A stretch of 64,000 nt of DNA from Micromonospora tulbaghiae (GTDB lineage: Bacteria; Actinomycetota; Actinomycetes; Mycobacteriales; Micromonosporaceae): NCBI RefSeq assembly GCF_900091605.1, contig NZ_FMCQ01000001.1, forward strand, positions 434,001-498,000. The letters run 5' to 3'. The position numbers and the translations under genes are program-made. Positions within the stretch are counted from its first letter, which is position 1. Every line of letters begins with the position of its first letter. Shown here piece after piece: positions 36,781 through 45,616 of the stretch. The notes under the pieces are model-generated. The model searched no databases. It had not been told where the DNA came from and saw only the letters and a list, made by a program, of their open reading frames with translations.

Positions 36781-39300
36781 TCAGGCCACCTCGTCCACGC
36801 AGAACGTGAACGAGAAGTCTTGCGGGTGCCGCACGTGGCGGCCGATCCCGAACTGCTCCTGGGCCAGCAGGGACGTGCGGTAGAGCCCGACGCTCGGCCC
36901 CACCACACCGGTGAGCAGTTCGTACGCCGTGTTGACCAGGACCGCACCGGCGCCCATGAGGGCGACCGCGACGGCCGCGTGTGGCGCGCTCATGGCCAGC
37001 CCGGCGACCTCGGCGACGGCCCCGTGCACCACCGGGTCGGTGAGCCTCTCCTCGAGCAGCGAGCTGAGCGCCAGACTGCCGGTGGTGTCCCGGGAGACCC
37101 AGACCGCGATGTCCAGGAAGTCCTCGGCCGGCCCGTGATAGATGAGCACGTTGTCCATCGGCAGCCGGTCGCCGTCGCGTACGTTGCTGAACCGCATGGT
37201 CTCCGCGCGGTAGACCGGCTGCCCGCCTGAGCCTCCGGTGAGCACCACCGCGTCCACCCGGATGTCCGCGCTGCCCAACGCCCGGTTGCGATGTACCACG
37301 AGTTCGGCGATGCGGACGGCGAGCTTTCCCGCCGACGCGCCGCGTGGCGACAACAGCCGGATCGGCCGTGCGGGCCGCTCGTCGACCAGGAACACGGCTC
37401 GCTCTGCCGTGGGTGGTGGTGTCGGGCTGAGCATGAAATCGATCGGCTGAACGGCGTAGCGGACCTGGTCGGCGGGCGCGGGACCGACTTCGCGAGTGGC
37501 GCCGGTGGCGATCTGCGCGAGCAGGCGGGCCAGCCCGGATCGCGTCGTCGCCGACCGGCCACCAGCCCTCACGCCCGGCCGCTGCAGGCTGGACACGTCG
37601 ACCGGGCCGTCGCTGACCAGGACCAGCACGGTCTCGGGCCGAGGCGCCGACATGTCGATACCATCCGGCCAGCTGACGGCGACGCCGGTCAGCTCGTTAC
37701 GGTCCTCGTTCCAGCCGTACGTGTAGGAGGCACCGGGCTCGAGTCGGACGCCGCTCGGATCGGAGTGGGTGAGCAGCGTGATCCGGTACGACACGCCGAT
37801 GTCGACGAGTGAGACGAAGACATCGCGGTCGCCCTCGTTCGTCACCCGGAAGAAGATTCGTTCGTCGGCCTGCGCGAACAGGAGTTCCCCGGAGGACGCG
37901 AGTGGCGTCTCCCGGCCGTCGCGCACGCGGCCCCACTCGGTTCGGACCGACTGCCGTAGCGGTCGGCTCGGATCGCCGCTCAACCGCCGCAAGGCAGTGG
38001 CCTGGGCGATCCGTTGGAGGTTGGCGACGACGGCACCGACGCCGGCCGCGTTCGGCCGGTACGGCAGGTGCAGCGGGCCCGCCTCGTCCCGCACCGCGAG
38101 GCCGCCCTGCTCGTCGACGGTGACCTCGACGGTGGTCTCCACGTCCTGCTCGGCCGGTCGTAGCATCGGACGCCGGACGATGCTCTCGACCAGTTCCGCC
38201 GTCACCGGATGCTCCGACGGCAGCCGCACCGCCAGCGCGGGCGGCGCAGCGCTGGTGCGGTACGCGCGGGCGTCGGACGGCACGGCCTGCCCCGGCGGCG
38301 TGAGTCGCAACTGCGCGGCGGCGGCCGCGGGCAGAAGGTGGGTGACCACCGCCGTGCCCATCGCCGACCCGTCCTGCGAGCTGGTCGCGTCTCCACGCAT
38401 GATCGCGAACTCGTCGCCCGTCCGGACGCCGAGCAGCGGCGCGCCGAGCAGCCGGATCCGGTCCGGACCGTCGACCGCAACGGGTAGCCCGTCCAGCGCG
38501 TCCGCTTCGTCCGTCTCGAACAGCTGGCGCCCAGACGGCCCTTCGACCTCGGGTCGCTGCGAGGCCACGAACGTCTGCACCTCACGACGGATCGCGTCCA
38601 CCAACGCGGCCCAGCTGATCCGCAGCCCGTCCGTCTCCCGCAGCGCGCGAGACAGCGCGTCGGTGAGCAGGCCCATCTCGACGCCGTCCCGGTTGACGGT
38701 CTCCCAGGACGAGCCGGACGGCGAGCACGCCACCACTCGGACCGCGTGCGGGTTGCCGATCAACGGCCGCCGGTCGATCGGAAGGCCGTCGGCGACCAGC
38801 TTTCGTACCTGCTGTTCGACGCTCTCGTACGTCGGTCGCCACCGCGCCGGCGCGTTCCGCAGCAGTGCCTTCACCCGCCGGTCGGGCTGGCGGGACATGT
38901 GCGCGGCGTGACAGCAGTCGAAGATCACGGTGACGTTTGGGGTGCGTTCGGTGAGCGTGGCGAGCAGCACCGAGAGTTCGACGTCGGTGATACCGCGGAA
39001 GTCGTCCTCGTCCGAGTCCGCGTAATCGTCCGGCACGATGAACTGCAGGTCGCGGCCGTCGGGCGACCGCAGGCGACCACCGTGGCCGCTGTAGTAGACG
39101 ACGAGTGCGTCGTCCGCATCGGCGTCAGCGGCCAGCTTCTCGTAGGCGTCGAGGATCCCAGCCCGGGTGGCGTACGGAGTGACCAGCCGCTGGACGTCGA
39201 AACCGCGCGGCGTCAACGCCTGCTCCATCGCGCCGACGTCGTTGAGTACCCCGGAGAGGCCGTGGGTCTGCGCACCGATCAGCAGGGCTTTTCGCGTCAT
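36781..39300 (-). CDS. Caspase-like (C14) peptidase with DUF4384-like and C-terminal domains (839 aa)
   Basis: Start ATG 39300 (MTRKALLIGAQTHGL); GTG 39309 also in frame. Residues 1-240 form a caspase p20-like domain with His73 in YYSGHGG and Cys130 in FDCCHAAH, the full dyad. A region near 480-570 (ERIFFRVTNEGDRDVFV, YRITLLTHS) resembles DUF4384, which often follows bacterial caspases. The C-terminal 250 residues include a hydrophobic Gly/Ala-rich helix near 780. It is a cytoplasmic protease, possibly membrane-touching through that helix. It lies in one transcript with the LAL regulator and a sigma-like protein. Confidence 0.87.
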   Translation of the reverse strand: MTRKALLIGAQTHGLSGVLNDVGAMEQALTPRGFDVQRLVTPYATRAGILDAYEKLAADADADDALVVYYSGHGGRLRSPDGRDLQFIVPDDYADSDEDDFRGITDVELSVLLATLTERTPNVTVIFDCCHAAHMSRQPDRRVKALLRNAPARWRPTYESVEQQVRKLVADGLPIDRRPLIGNPHAVRVVACSPSGSSWETVNRDGVEMGLLTDALSRALRETDGLRISWAALVDAIRREVQTFVASQRPEVEGPSGRQLFETDEADALDGLPVAVDGPDRIRLLGAPLLGVRTGDEFAIMRGDATSSQDGSAMGTAVVTHLLPAAAAAQLRLTPPGQAVPSDARAYRTSAAPPALAVRLPSEHPVTAELVESIVRRPMLRPAEQDVETTVEVTVDEQGGLAVRDEAGPLHLPYRPNAAGVGAVVANLQRIAQATALRRLSGDPSRPLRQSVRTEWGRVRDGRETPLASSGELLFAQADERIFFRVTNEGDRDVFVSLVDIGVSYRITLLTHSDPSGVRLEPGASYTYGWNEDRNELTGVAVSWPDGIDMSAPRPETVLVLVSDGPVDVSSLQRPGVRAGGRSATTRSGLARLLAQIATGATREVGPAPADQVRYAVQPIDFMLSPTPPPTAERAVFLVDERPARPIRLLSPRGASAGKLAVRIAELVVHRNRALGSADIRVDAVVLTGGSGGQPVYRAETMRFSNVRDGDRLPMDNVLIYHGPAEDFLDIAVWVSRDTTGSLALSSLLEERLTDPVVHGAVAEVAGLAMSAPHAAVAVALMGAGAVLVNTAYELLTGVVGPSVGLYRTSLLAQEQFGIGRHVRHPQDFSFTFCVDEVA

Positions 39301-39331
39301 GCCCGTCACTGACGGACAAGCGCGAGCGTGA

Positions 39332-42235
39332 TCAGTCGAAGAGCCCTTCGCGGCGGGCGAGGGCGATCGCCTCCACGGCGCTGTGCACGCCGAGTTTCGC
39401 GTACACCCGTCCGAGCTGCTTGTCGACGGTCCGCTTCGCCACGCCGCGGGCGTGTGCGATACGGACCGCGTCCTTGCCTTCGTATCGAAGGCGAAGGGTG
39501 TCCAGTTCCGCCTGGGTGAGCTCGAAGGGGCGCCGGGCCGGTGCCGGACGGTCGGCCAGGTCGAGTCCGATCTTGGCGGCGAGCTGCCGCACCCGCTCGC
39601 ACAGGGGTGTGGCACCGAGCGTCTTCGCCGCCAGGTAGGCGTTGCGCGCCGGTTCGCGGGCAGCCTTCGGATCGGCGGCCGCGAGCGCCAACGCCTGTCG
39701 CCAGTGGGCGTAGGCGGCCGGGTAGGGCCGGTCGAGTCGGGCCCAGCCGCGCGCAACCCGCTTCCAGTCGGTGGCGGTGTCCGCGCCTCGGATTCGCAGG
39801 CGTTCGGCCTTGCAGAGCAGCACGAGTTGGTCGATCTCGTCGTTCGCCGGCTGTCGGCGGGCGTCCGACGCGAGAAGGGCGATCCGGTCGCCGTCGGCCG
39901 CTGCGCCGTCCGGATCGACCGTCGCACGGTCGGCCGCGCAGCGCATCCCCACCGCGCAGAGTCGCAGCAGCTCCAGCGCGTTCTCGGCCCCACGCACCGC
40001 CGTGACGCCCCGAAGCACCTCGTCGACCGCCCGCGCGAGATCGTTCTCGGCGAGTGCCAACTCCGCTCGGACTCCGTGCAGCGGGCCCAGGAACCGCGGG
40101 TCCTCGCCGTGCTCCACGTTCTCGATCGAAGTGAGCAACTCGCGCGCCCGGTGGAGGTCGCCACGTGCCACTTTGATCTCGGCGAGCGTGAGGCGCGGAT
40201 AGAGGCTCTCCGCGGGCAGCCGGTCCAGGGTCACCTCGATGATGATCTTCTCGGCGTCGTCCCACTCACCCAGCAGCACGAGAGCCGCGCTCGAATTGTT
40301 GGCCAGCACGGCCCCCTGCCGCGTGCCGGCCAGGTCGAGCCGACGGGCCTCGTCCAACGCCACCATCGTCACCTCGGCCGATTCCCGCAGGCGCCCGGTG
40401 TGCTCCAGGACCAGACCCAGGTTTCCGTAGGCCCGGAAGAGATCCTCGATGTGATTGGCCGACCTGGCGATCTCGATGGACCGGCGTAGCCGCACCTCGC
40501 CCTCCGGATCGCCGAGCATGCCGAGGGCCAGGCCGGAGATGTTGAGGGCCCGCCCCCGGACGGCTTCATCCTCGACCGCGGTCGCCATGGTCAACGCCTC
40601 GTCCGCGGTCCTGCGGCCCTCCTGGTAGTGCCCGGCCTGCAGGTGGGCGAGCGCGATTCCGGCCAGGACCCGAGCCTTCACGGCCGAGGGACGACTGTCG
40701 GCCAGCAGCGTGGCCGCCTCGCGGAACACCTCACCGGACTCGGCTCGCCGGCCGGCCTCCCACAGGTAGGTGGCGCGTCGCTCGTGCATCTCGCCCAGCC
40801 GATCGGGGTCGCCGTCGTGGTCGGGTGCGTCGATGGCCTCCTCCACGAGTTCCAGGGCTCGGTCGACCCGCCCGGACCAGCGGGCCGCATCGGCCGCCTC
40901 GGCGAGCAGCTGCGAGCGGGGCACACCGGCTCGGGCCTGCGGATCGTCGACCCGGTGCCACAACCGCAGGGCCCGATCGAACTGCACCTCGGCCGACGAG
41001 AACGCCAACGTCCGGGCTGCTGCCCGGCCGGCCTGCACGGCGTACGTGAGCGCCTGCGGCCAGGCGCCCGCCTGATACCAGTGGCTGGCCTGTTCGGCTG
41101 CGGCAGAGCCGTCGATCAGTGACAGCCGGGGGTCGGCTGCCAACGCCTCGGCCATCGCGGTGTGCAGGTCGACCTGGGTGTCCCGGACCGTCTCCTGGTA
41201 GACCACCTCGCGCAGCAAGGCGTGCCGGAAGCTGTAGCTGTCCTCCTGGCCGGCAACGAGCATCTGCTGGTCGAAGCACTCCTGCAACGCGTCCCGCAAC
41301 GTCTCGGCCGGCAACCCGCTCACGGTCCGCAACAGCCGCCGGCTCATCGCCCGGCCGGCCACCGCCGCGACCCGTAGCACCTTGAGAGCTTCCTCGGTCA
41401 GCCCACCCAGGCGGCCGAGCATCACCGAGCGGATGTCCGGCGGTAGCTGGACGTCTTCGTCCCGGCCGGCCAGGGCGCCGGCGGCCATCAACTGCTCCGC
41501 GTAGAAGGGGATGCCGTCGGACCAGCGCAGGCAGCGCTCCACGAGCCGTGGATCGACGCGCCCAGGGCTGCCCGCCGCGACGAGACGGCGCATCTCCTCC
41601 AGAGTGAAGGCCGGTAGCTCGAAGCGCTCGGTGCGGCGTAGGAACGTCGTGCCGGCCAGCAGTTGCCACAGCGGGTCGCCGCGTCGGGGGTTGGCGCGGT
41701 AGCTGCACACGAAGAGCAGCCGACGGCCGTCCGGGGACGCCTGGGCGAGATGCCGCACCAGGTCGAGCGTCGAAGGGTCGGCCCAGTGCAGGTCCTCCAC
41801 GATGAGTACGACCGGGGCCTCCGCCCCGATGTGGTCGAGCATCCGGCGGACCGCCAGGAAGACCTGCTGGGGCGTGTGCATGGAGTCGCCCTCGAGATCG
41901 AAGAAGGCGGTCAGCTTCCGGTACGCCGGGCCGCCGAGTTCCGCGGCCTCCGGGTCGCCGTGCTCCCGGCCGAACGTCTCCAACGCTTCGAGCAGTGGGG
42001 CGTACGGCATCGGGTCGCCGAAATGCTCCTCACACGCGCCGGCCAGCACATGGGCACCACGTTCTCGTGCCTCGCGTGCGAACGCGGCCATGAGCCGACT
42101 CTTGCCGACTCCCGGCTCTCCGCCGATCAGCACCGTACGGGCTGTGCCCTGCCCCGCCTCGGACAGGCGGCGTCGTAACGTGTTCAACTCGTGGTCGCGG
42201 CCGACGAACACCGGCTCCTCGGGCACGTACACCAT
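39332..42235 (-). CDS. LAL-type LuxR regulator with AAA/STAND ATPase (967 aa)
   Basis: N-terminal AAA_16 module: Walker A GEPGVGKS at 39-46, Walker B VVLIVEDLHWAD near 145. Helical TPR-like repeats fill about 380-890 (ALEWARRL-like repeats such as SAEVQFDRALRLWHRVD). C-terminal LuxR helix-turn-helix at about 905-965 (TQAELDTLRLRYEGKDAVRIAHARGVAKRTVDKQLGRVYAKLG). It is a STAND ATPase that would switch on transcription on sensing a signal. Twelve bases after the upstream sigma-like gene. It may bind the TTGGTCCA repeats in front of that gene. Confidence 0.88.
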   Translation of the reverse strand: MVYVPEEPVFVGRDHELNTLRRRLSEAGQGTARTVLIGGEPGVGKSRLMAAFAREARERGAHVLAGACEEHFGDPMPYAPLLEALETFGREHGDPEAAELGGPAYRKLTAFFDLEGDSMHTPQQVFLAVRRMLDHIGAEAPVVLIVEDLHWADPSTLDLVRHLAQASPDGRRLLFVCSYRANPRRGDPLWQLLAGTTFLRRTERFELPAFTLEEMRRLVAAGSPGRVDPRLVERCLRWSDGIPFYAEQLMAAGALAGRDEDVQLPPDIRSVMLGRLGGLTEEALKVLRVAAVAGRAMSRRLLRTVSGLPAETLRDALQECFDQQMLVAGQEDSYSFRHALLREVVYQETVRDTQVDLHTAMAEALAADPRLSLIDGSAAAEQASHWYQAGAWPQALTYAVQAGRAAARTLAFSSAEVQFDRALRLWHRVDDPQARAGVPRSQLLAEAADAARWSGRVDRALELVEEAIDAPDHDGDPDRLGEMHERRATYLWEAGRRAESGEVFREAATLLADSRPSAVKARVLAGIALAHLQAGHYQEGRRTADEALTMATAVEDEAVRGRALNISGLALGMLGDPEGEVRLRRSIEIARSANHIEDLFRAYGNLGLVLEHTGRLRESAEVTMVALDEARRLDLAGTRQGAVLANNSSAALVLLGEWDDAEKIIIEVTLDRLPAESLYPRLTLAEIKVARGDLHRARELLTSIENVEHGEDPRFLGPLHGVRAELALAENDLARAVDEVLRGVTAVRGAENALELLRLCAVGMRCAADRATVDPDGAAADGDRIALLASDARRQPANDEIDQLVLLCKAERLRIRGADTATDWKRVARGWARLDRPYPAAYAHWRQALALAAADPKAAREPARNAYLAAKTLGATPLCERVRQLAAKIGLDLADRPAPARRPFELTQAELDTLRLRYEGKDAVRIAHARGVAKRTVDKQLGRVYAKLGVHSAVEAIALARREGLFD

Positions 42236-42247
42236 CCCTGCTCGAAG

Positions 42248-43234
42248 CTATCGGCTGCGCCCGATATCGATGATATCCAGTACCGTGGCGACGATCCGGT
42301 CCAGTTCGCTGCTGTCACGCAACACCCGCTCCAGACGGTCGTCGTATGCCCGGCCCAGGTGGCCGCCGCTCACGTCCGCGCCGAACACCGTGTCGATCAC
42401 CTCGGCCACCACGGTCGCGGCCGCCTCACCCCGGGCAAGGCGGACCCGGATGAGTTGGACGGCACCGTCAGCGAGCGCGGTGAGTAATCGCTCGTTCTCG
42501 GCCTCGGCATCCACCGGGACGTCGCCCCGATCGTCGAGAAGCGCCGACGAGGCGAGCGGAGCCTGCTTGTGGCCGAGCGGCCCCTCGACGTACTGCTCGT
42601 ACCACTGCGGGCGACTGCTCATGGCGTGCAGGACGGTCCGGATGTCGGTCTGCAGGTCCGTCTCCCCATACGTCGACCAGCCGCCGTGTCGCTCGCAGCG
42701 CCGTACCACCCAGCTTTCGGTGGGCCACAGTTCGTAGCCGGCGGTGGCCGGCGTACCCGCCCAGACGAGGATCTGAGTCGCCAGGTCGAGCAGCCACGGC
42801 TCACCACCCAGTTCCTTGGCCAGCCAGGCCGGTACGCGGGGACGCTGCAGCGCTCCGTGCTCACCGCGGCGCCGTCGGTGGGCATCGACAGTGGCCGGGA
42901 TCAGGCGGCTGGCGATCCAGCCCTCCAGATTCTCTATCCGCGCGCTCGCCTTCCGGGCAACGTCGTCGACCACGGCCTCGACGTCGTTCTCGAACCGGTC
43001 CAGGCACTCGGCCGCGAGGTGCCGCACCGAGGCGGCGCAGTTGACATGTCCCCGGCGCAGCTCGATCTTGCGGGTGAGTCGCTGATACACGACCGGCCAG
43101 GCGATGGAGTACGTGGCACCGGTGAGTTGCGACCGGCGCGGGCCCGAGGCACCCGCGATCGTGGTGGCCAGCAAACCCTGGCGCGCCAGATCCCGGACCT
43201 CGTCGACGCCGTCGGTGTGGGGCGATCCGAGCAC
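42248..43234 (-). CDS. Sigma-region-2-like conserved protein (328 aa), paralogue of the one at 35347
   Basis: GTG 43234 chosen for GAGGAGG just upstream and because it aligns with the paralogue's start. Same layout: DLARQG near the start, FENDVEAVVDD, NLEGWIASRL followed by ATVDAHRRRRGEHG, QRPRVPAWL, PWLLDLA and WYEQYVEGPLGHKQAP. It starts the operon with the LAL regulator and caspase-like peptidase. Sequence divergence from the 35347 copy (perhaps 40% identity by eye) argues for an old duplication with different partners for each protease type. Sigma role not proven. Confidence 0.72.
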   Translation of the reverse strand: MLGSPHTDGVDEVRDLARQGLLATTIAGASGPRRSQLTGATYSIAWPVVYQRLTRKIELRRGHVNCAASVRHLAAECLDRFENDVEAVVDDVARKASARIENLEGWIASRLIPATVDAHRRRRGEHGALQRPRVPAWLAKELGGEPWLLDLATQILVWAGTPATAGYELWPTESWVVRRCERHGGWSTYGETDLQTDIRTVLHAMSSRPQWYEQYVEGPLGHKQAPLASSALLDDRGDVPVDAEAENERLLTALADGAVQLIRVRLARGEAAATVVAEVIDTVFGADVSGGHLGRAYDDRLERVLRDSSELDRIVATVLDIIDIGRSR

Positions 43235-43250
43235 CGCACCCTCCTCAGAG

Positions 43251-43379
43251 TGGACCAACGAAGGTGACTCACCTTGGACCAAGGAATTGCGTACGGTGAA
43301 CGGCGGGATGAATCGTTTCAGTCGCCGGTCAGTCGAGGCGATGCGCGGCTCAGAGGTCGGGTTATCACCGATTGGTCCA
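43251..43379. promoter_or_regulatory. Repeated TTGGTCCA sites and palindromes in the divergent control region
   Basis: TGGACCAA at 43251-43258 and 43275-43282, and TTGGTCCA at 43372-43379. The middle copy is inside CCTTGGACCAAGG (43272-43284), next to a perfect AAGGTGA-C-TCACCTT palindrome (43261-43275). They lie between the sigma-like gene (minus, 43234) and the 63-residue gene (plus, 43528), so one regulator could coordinate both directions. No good -10/-35 pair was decided. Confidence 0.6.
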
Positions 43380-43527
43380 CAACGGAGGGTCGACAGGGCG
43401 ATAGATCCGGATGAACGTCGTAGTCCGAAAGCATGACCCTGTCTTGATCGGAAACGGCCTGCCGGTGGGAGCGGATTGCGGGCATGCTGGCGGTGGGCTC
43501 GACTCGACGGCCGACAGGAGCGCACCC

Positions 43528-43719
43528 ATGGACGAGGATCCGACCTCCGCCGAGCTGCGCGAATACCTCACGTCGGAGCTGCGCGAGGCGGGCGCGGCAG
43601 CCGTTCGCGCCGGTGCGGATCCGGACGCCGTGACCGCTGATCTGAAAGAGCGGCTCCGGCGGATCAACGAGATGCTGGCCGCTGCGGAAGAACCCACCCG
43701 TCCAGACCCGGTCGACTGA
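43528..43719 (+). CDS. Small helical protein (63 aa), paralogue of the one at 29821
   Basis: ATG 43528, seven bases after CAGGAG. Acidic; DEDPTSAELREYLTSELREA then RAGADPDAVTADLKERLRRI matches the 58-residue product at 29821 over the full helical core. Divergent from the caspase operon and sharing its control region. The position at the outer edge of the block suggests an effector, adaptor or antidote. No family recognised. Confidence 0.75.
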   Translation: MDEDPTSAELREYLTSELREAGAAAVRAGADPDAVTADLKERLRRINEMLAAAEEPTRPDPVD

Positions 43720-43860
43720 CCGAGGCACTCACCGGCGCTCGAGTCGGCAATCGGTCAGTGGCGAGACTGTCTGGTCAGGGCGCACCTGCCGAAGAAGGTC
43801 CGTCTGCCGAAGGCCGTCTGGCGGCTCCTGCGCCGGGGTGCTGCCGAGAGGTCGAGTGCG

Positions 43861-44190
43861 CACCGGGTCGGTGCCGAGCTGCTGCACCCCGAGACGAACA
43901 CGGCCGCCTCGGCCACCACCCTGCCGCTGCCCAACATCTGCCACCGTGGTCCTCGGCCGCCGCCGTGCCGCCCGGACCGCAGCCCGAGATGCCGTCGGCT
44001 CGGCCTGGCAGCCTTCCGACCTGATCTTCGCCACCCGCTACGGTCAGCCGGTTGAGCTACGGAACTTCAACCGCTCCTGGGGCCGGCGCTGGGAGGCGGC
44101 GGGAGTCCGACGGATCACCGTGCGGGATGCCCGGCGGACCTGTGCCTCGCTCCTGGCCGGCCTCGACGTGCATCCCCGGGTGTCCAGTTC
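43861..44190 (+). pseudogene. Decayed tyrosine-recombinase (integrase) C-terminal fragment
   Basis: Two overlapping frames read pieces of an actinobacterial phage-type integrase: first ETNTAASATTLPLPNIC, then after a frameshift near 43942 VVLGRRRAARTAARDAVGSAW, DLIFATRYGQPVELRNFNRSW and ITVRDARRTCASLLAGLDVHPRV. The His-x2-Arg of the active site reads as Arg-Asp-Ala-Arg-Arg, and the catalytic Tyr region is missing. Its broken end lies 45 bases from the tRNA-Lys gene, the usual place for such an enzyme. It marks a former integration event. Confidence 0.72.
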
Positions 44191-44234
44191 GCCAACGGTC
44201 TGCAGCGGTACCGGCACACTGACCCGCGGAATAG

Positions 44235-44306
44235 TGGGCCGCCAGGGACTCGAACCCTGAACCTATGGATTAAAAGTCCACAGCTCTGCCATTGAGCTAG
44301 CGGCCC
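44235..44306 (-). tRNA. tRNA-Lys (anticodon UUU)
   Basis: The 72-base minus-strand sequence folds as a cloverleaf: acceptor GGGCCGC/GCGGCCC, D-arm GCTC/GAGC, anticodon loop CTTTTAA with TTT, T-arm CAGGG-TTCGAGT-CCCTG, discriminator A. CCA is not encoded. Its 3' end faces the integrase fragment, matching a tRNA-targeted integration site. Confidence 0.95.
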
Positions 44307-44437
44307 GCACGCCACAGGTTACCCGAAGCCGATCAGCCCGGCGTGCGTCGCGCACCGACCCTCCGGACCACGCTCCGGCACCACACGACGCCGCCTCGGG
44401 GCCCTCCGCTGCGTCCGCGGACCGCTACGCTTCGGCA

Positions 44438-45616
44438 ATGTCGAGCTGGCGCCGGCACGGCCTCGAAGCGGAAGCCGCAGTGGTGCCTGCCGTCGCCCTG
44501 GTGGCCCTCCTCGGCCTGTTCGTGCAGTCGGAGGGCATCGACACCACCGCCGAGCTCGTGGCGCTGCTGGCCGTCGTGGCCTCCTCTGCCGCGCTCTACC
44601 TACGCCGGCGATACCCGGTGACGGTGGGCGCAGTGGCGCTGGCCGCGGTCGCCGCGTACGGGGCTCTGCTGCACCGCCCTGGGCCGATCATGCTGGTGTT
44701 CGTCGTGGCGCTGTACACGGTCGTCGACGAGGGGCACCTCGCGGTCGCGGTGGGGCTGGGCCTGGCCTCTGTCGTCTCTTTCGCCGTCGCCGACAGCTAC
44801 ACCCGGACCGGTGTCAGTGGGAACGGCGCGACGCTGCTGCACGCCGGGTGGCTCGTAGCGGTCATCGTCGGCGTGACCCGTAACCGGCGGGCCTATCTCG
44901 CCGAGGTGCAGGCCCGGGTGCTCGCCGCGGAACAGCGCAAGGAGGAGGAGGCCCGCCACCGGGCCACCGAGGAGCGGCTGCGGATCGCCCGCGAGCTGCA
45001 CGACCTTCTCGGCCACCATCTCTCGCTGATCAGCGTGCAGGCGAGCGCCGCGTTGCACCGGCCCGATCCGGAGCGGTCCGCGGAGGCACTCGCCGTGATC
45101 AAGCAGACGAGCCGGGAGACGCTGCGCGAGCTGCGGGCGGCGCTCGGCGTGCTCCGGCAGGAGGGTACGACGCCGAGCCACCCCGCGCCCGGTCTGGACC
45201 GCCTCGACGAGCTGGTCACGACGGCCGGGCGGCGCGGGCTGACGGTCCGTACCAAGGTGACGGAGACCGGGCCGCTTCCACCGGAGGTGGATCTGTCCGC
45301 GTACCGGATCGTCCAGGAGGCGCTCACCAACGTGAGCCGTCACGCGGGCGCGAGCACGGCGGTGGTCCGGGTCGTGCCGGACGGCGACGAGGTGCTGGTG
45401 GAGGTGGCCGACGACGGCGCCGGTCCCACGGGCCCGCCCGACGCACCGCCGGGCAACGGGATCCTCGGCATGGGCGAGCGTGCCCGCGCGCTGGGCGGCT
45501 CGCTCACCACCGGGCCCGGGCCGGACGGCGGCTTCCTGGTGCGCGCCCGCCTCCCGCTGCGGCCCGCACCGCTGCCGGTCCCGGCGCCACGCGCGGAACG
45601 GGGGGAGACGACATGA
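44438..45616 (+). CDS. NarL-type sensor histidine kinase
   Basis: 392 residues. About five or six hydrophobic helices fill 15-155, then HisKA_3 dimerisation with phospho-His in RIARELHDLLGHHL (about 190) and HATPase with NGILGMGERARALGG. Typical of membrane kinases paired with LuxR-type regulators. ATG 44438 sits seven bases after a TACGCT -10 candidate, so it may be leaderless. Overlaps the regulator gene by 4 bp. Confidence 0.92.
   Translation: MSSWRRHGLEAEAAVVPAVALVALLGLFVQSEGIDTTAELVALLAVVASSAALYLRRRYPVTVGAVALAAVAAYGALLHRPGPIMLVFVVALYTVVDEGHLAVAVGLGLASVVSFAVADSYTRTGVSGNGATLLHAGWLVAVIVGVTRNRRAYLAEVQARVLAAEQRKEEEARHRATEERLRIARELHDLLGHHLSLISVQASAALHRPDPERSAEALAVIKQTSRETLRELRAALGVLRQEGTTPSHPAPGLDRLDELVTTAGRRGLTVRTKVTETGPLPPEVDLSAYRIVQEALTNVSRHAGASTAVVRVVPDGDEVLVEVADDGAGPTGPPDAPPGNGILGMGERARALGGSLTTGPGPDGGFLVRARLPLRPAPLPVPAPRAERGETT

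Noticed and set aside
39301..40164. Upstream extension of the caspase frame
   Set aside because: Overlaps the LAL gene; the extension is Ser/Arg/Pro-rich and the caspase fold starts at MTRKALLIG.
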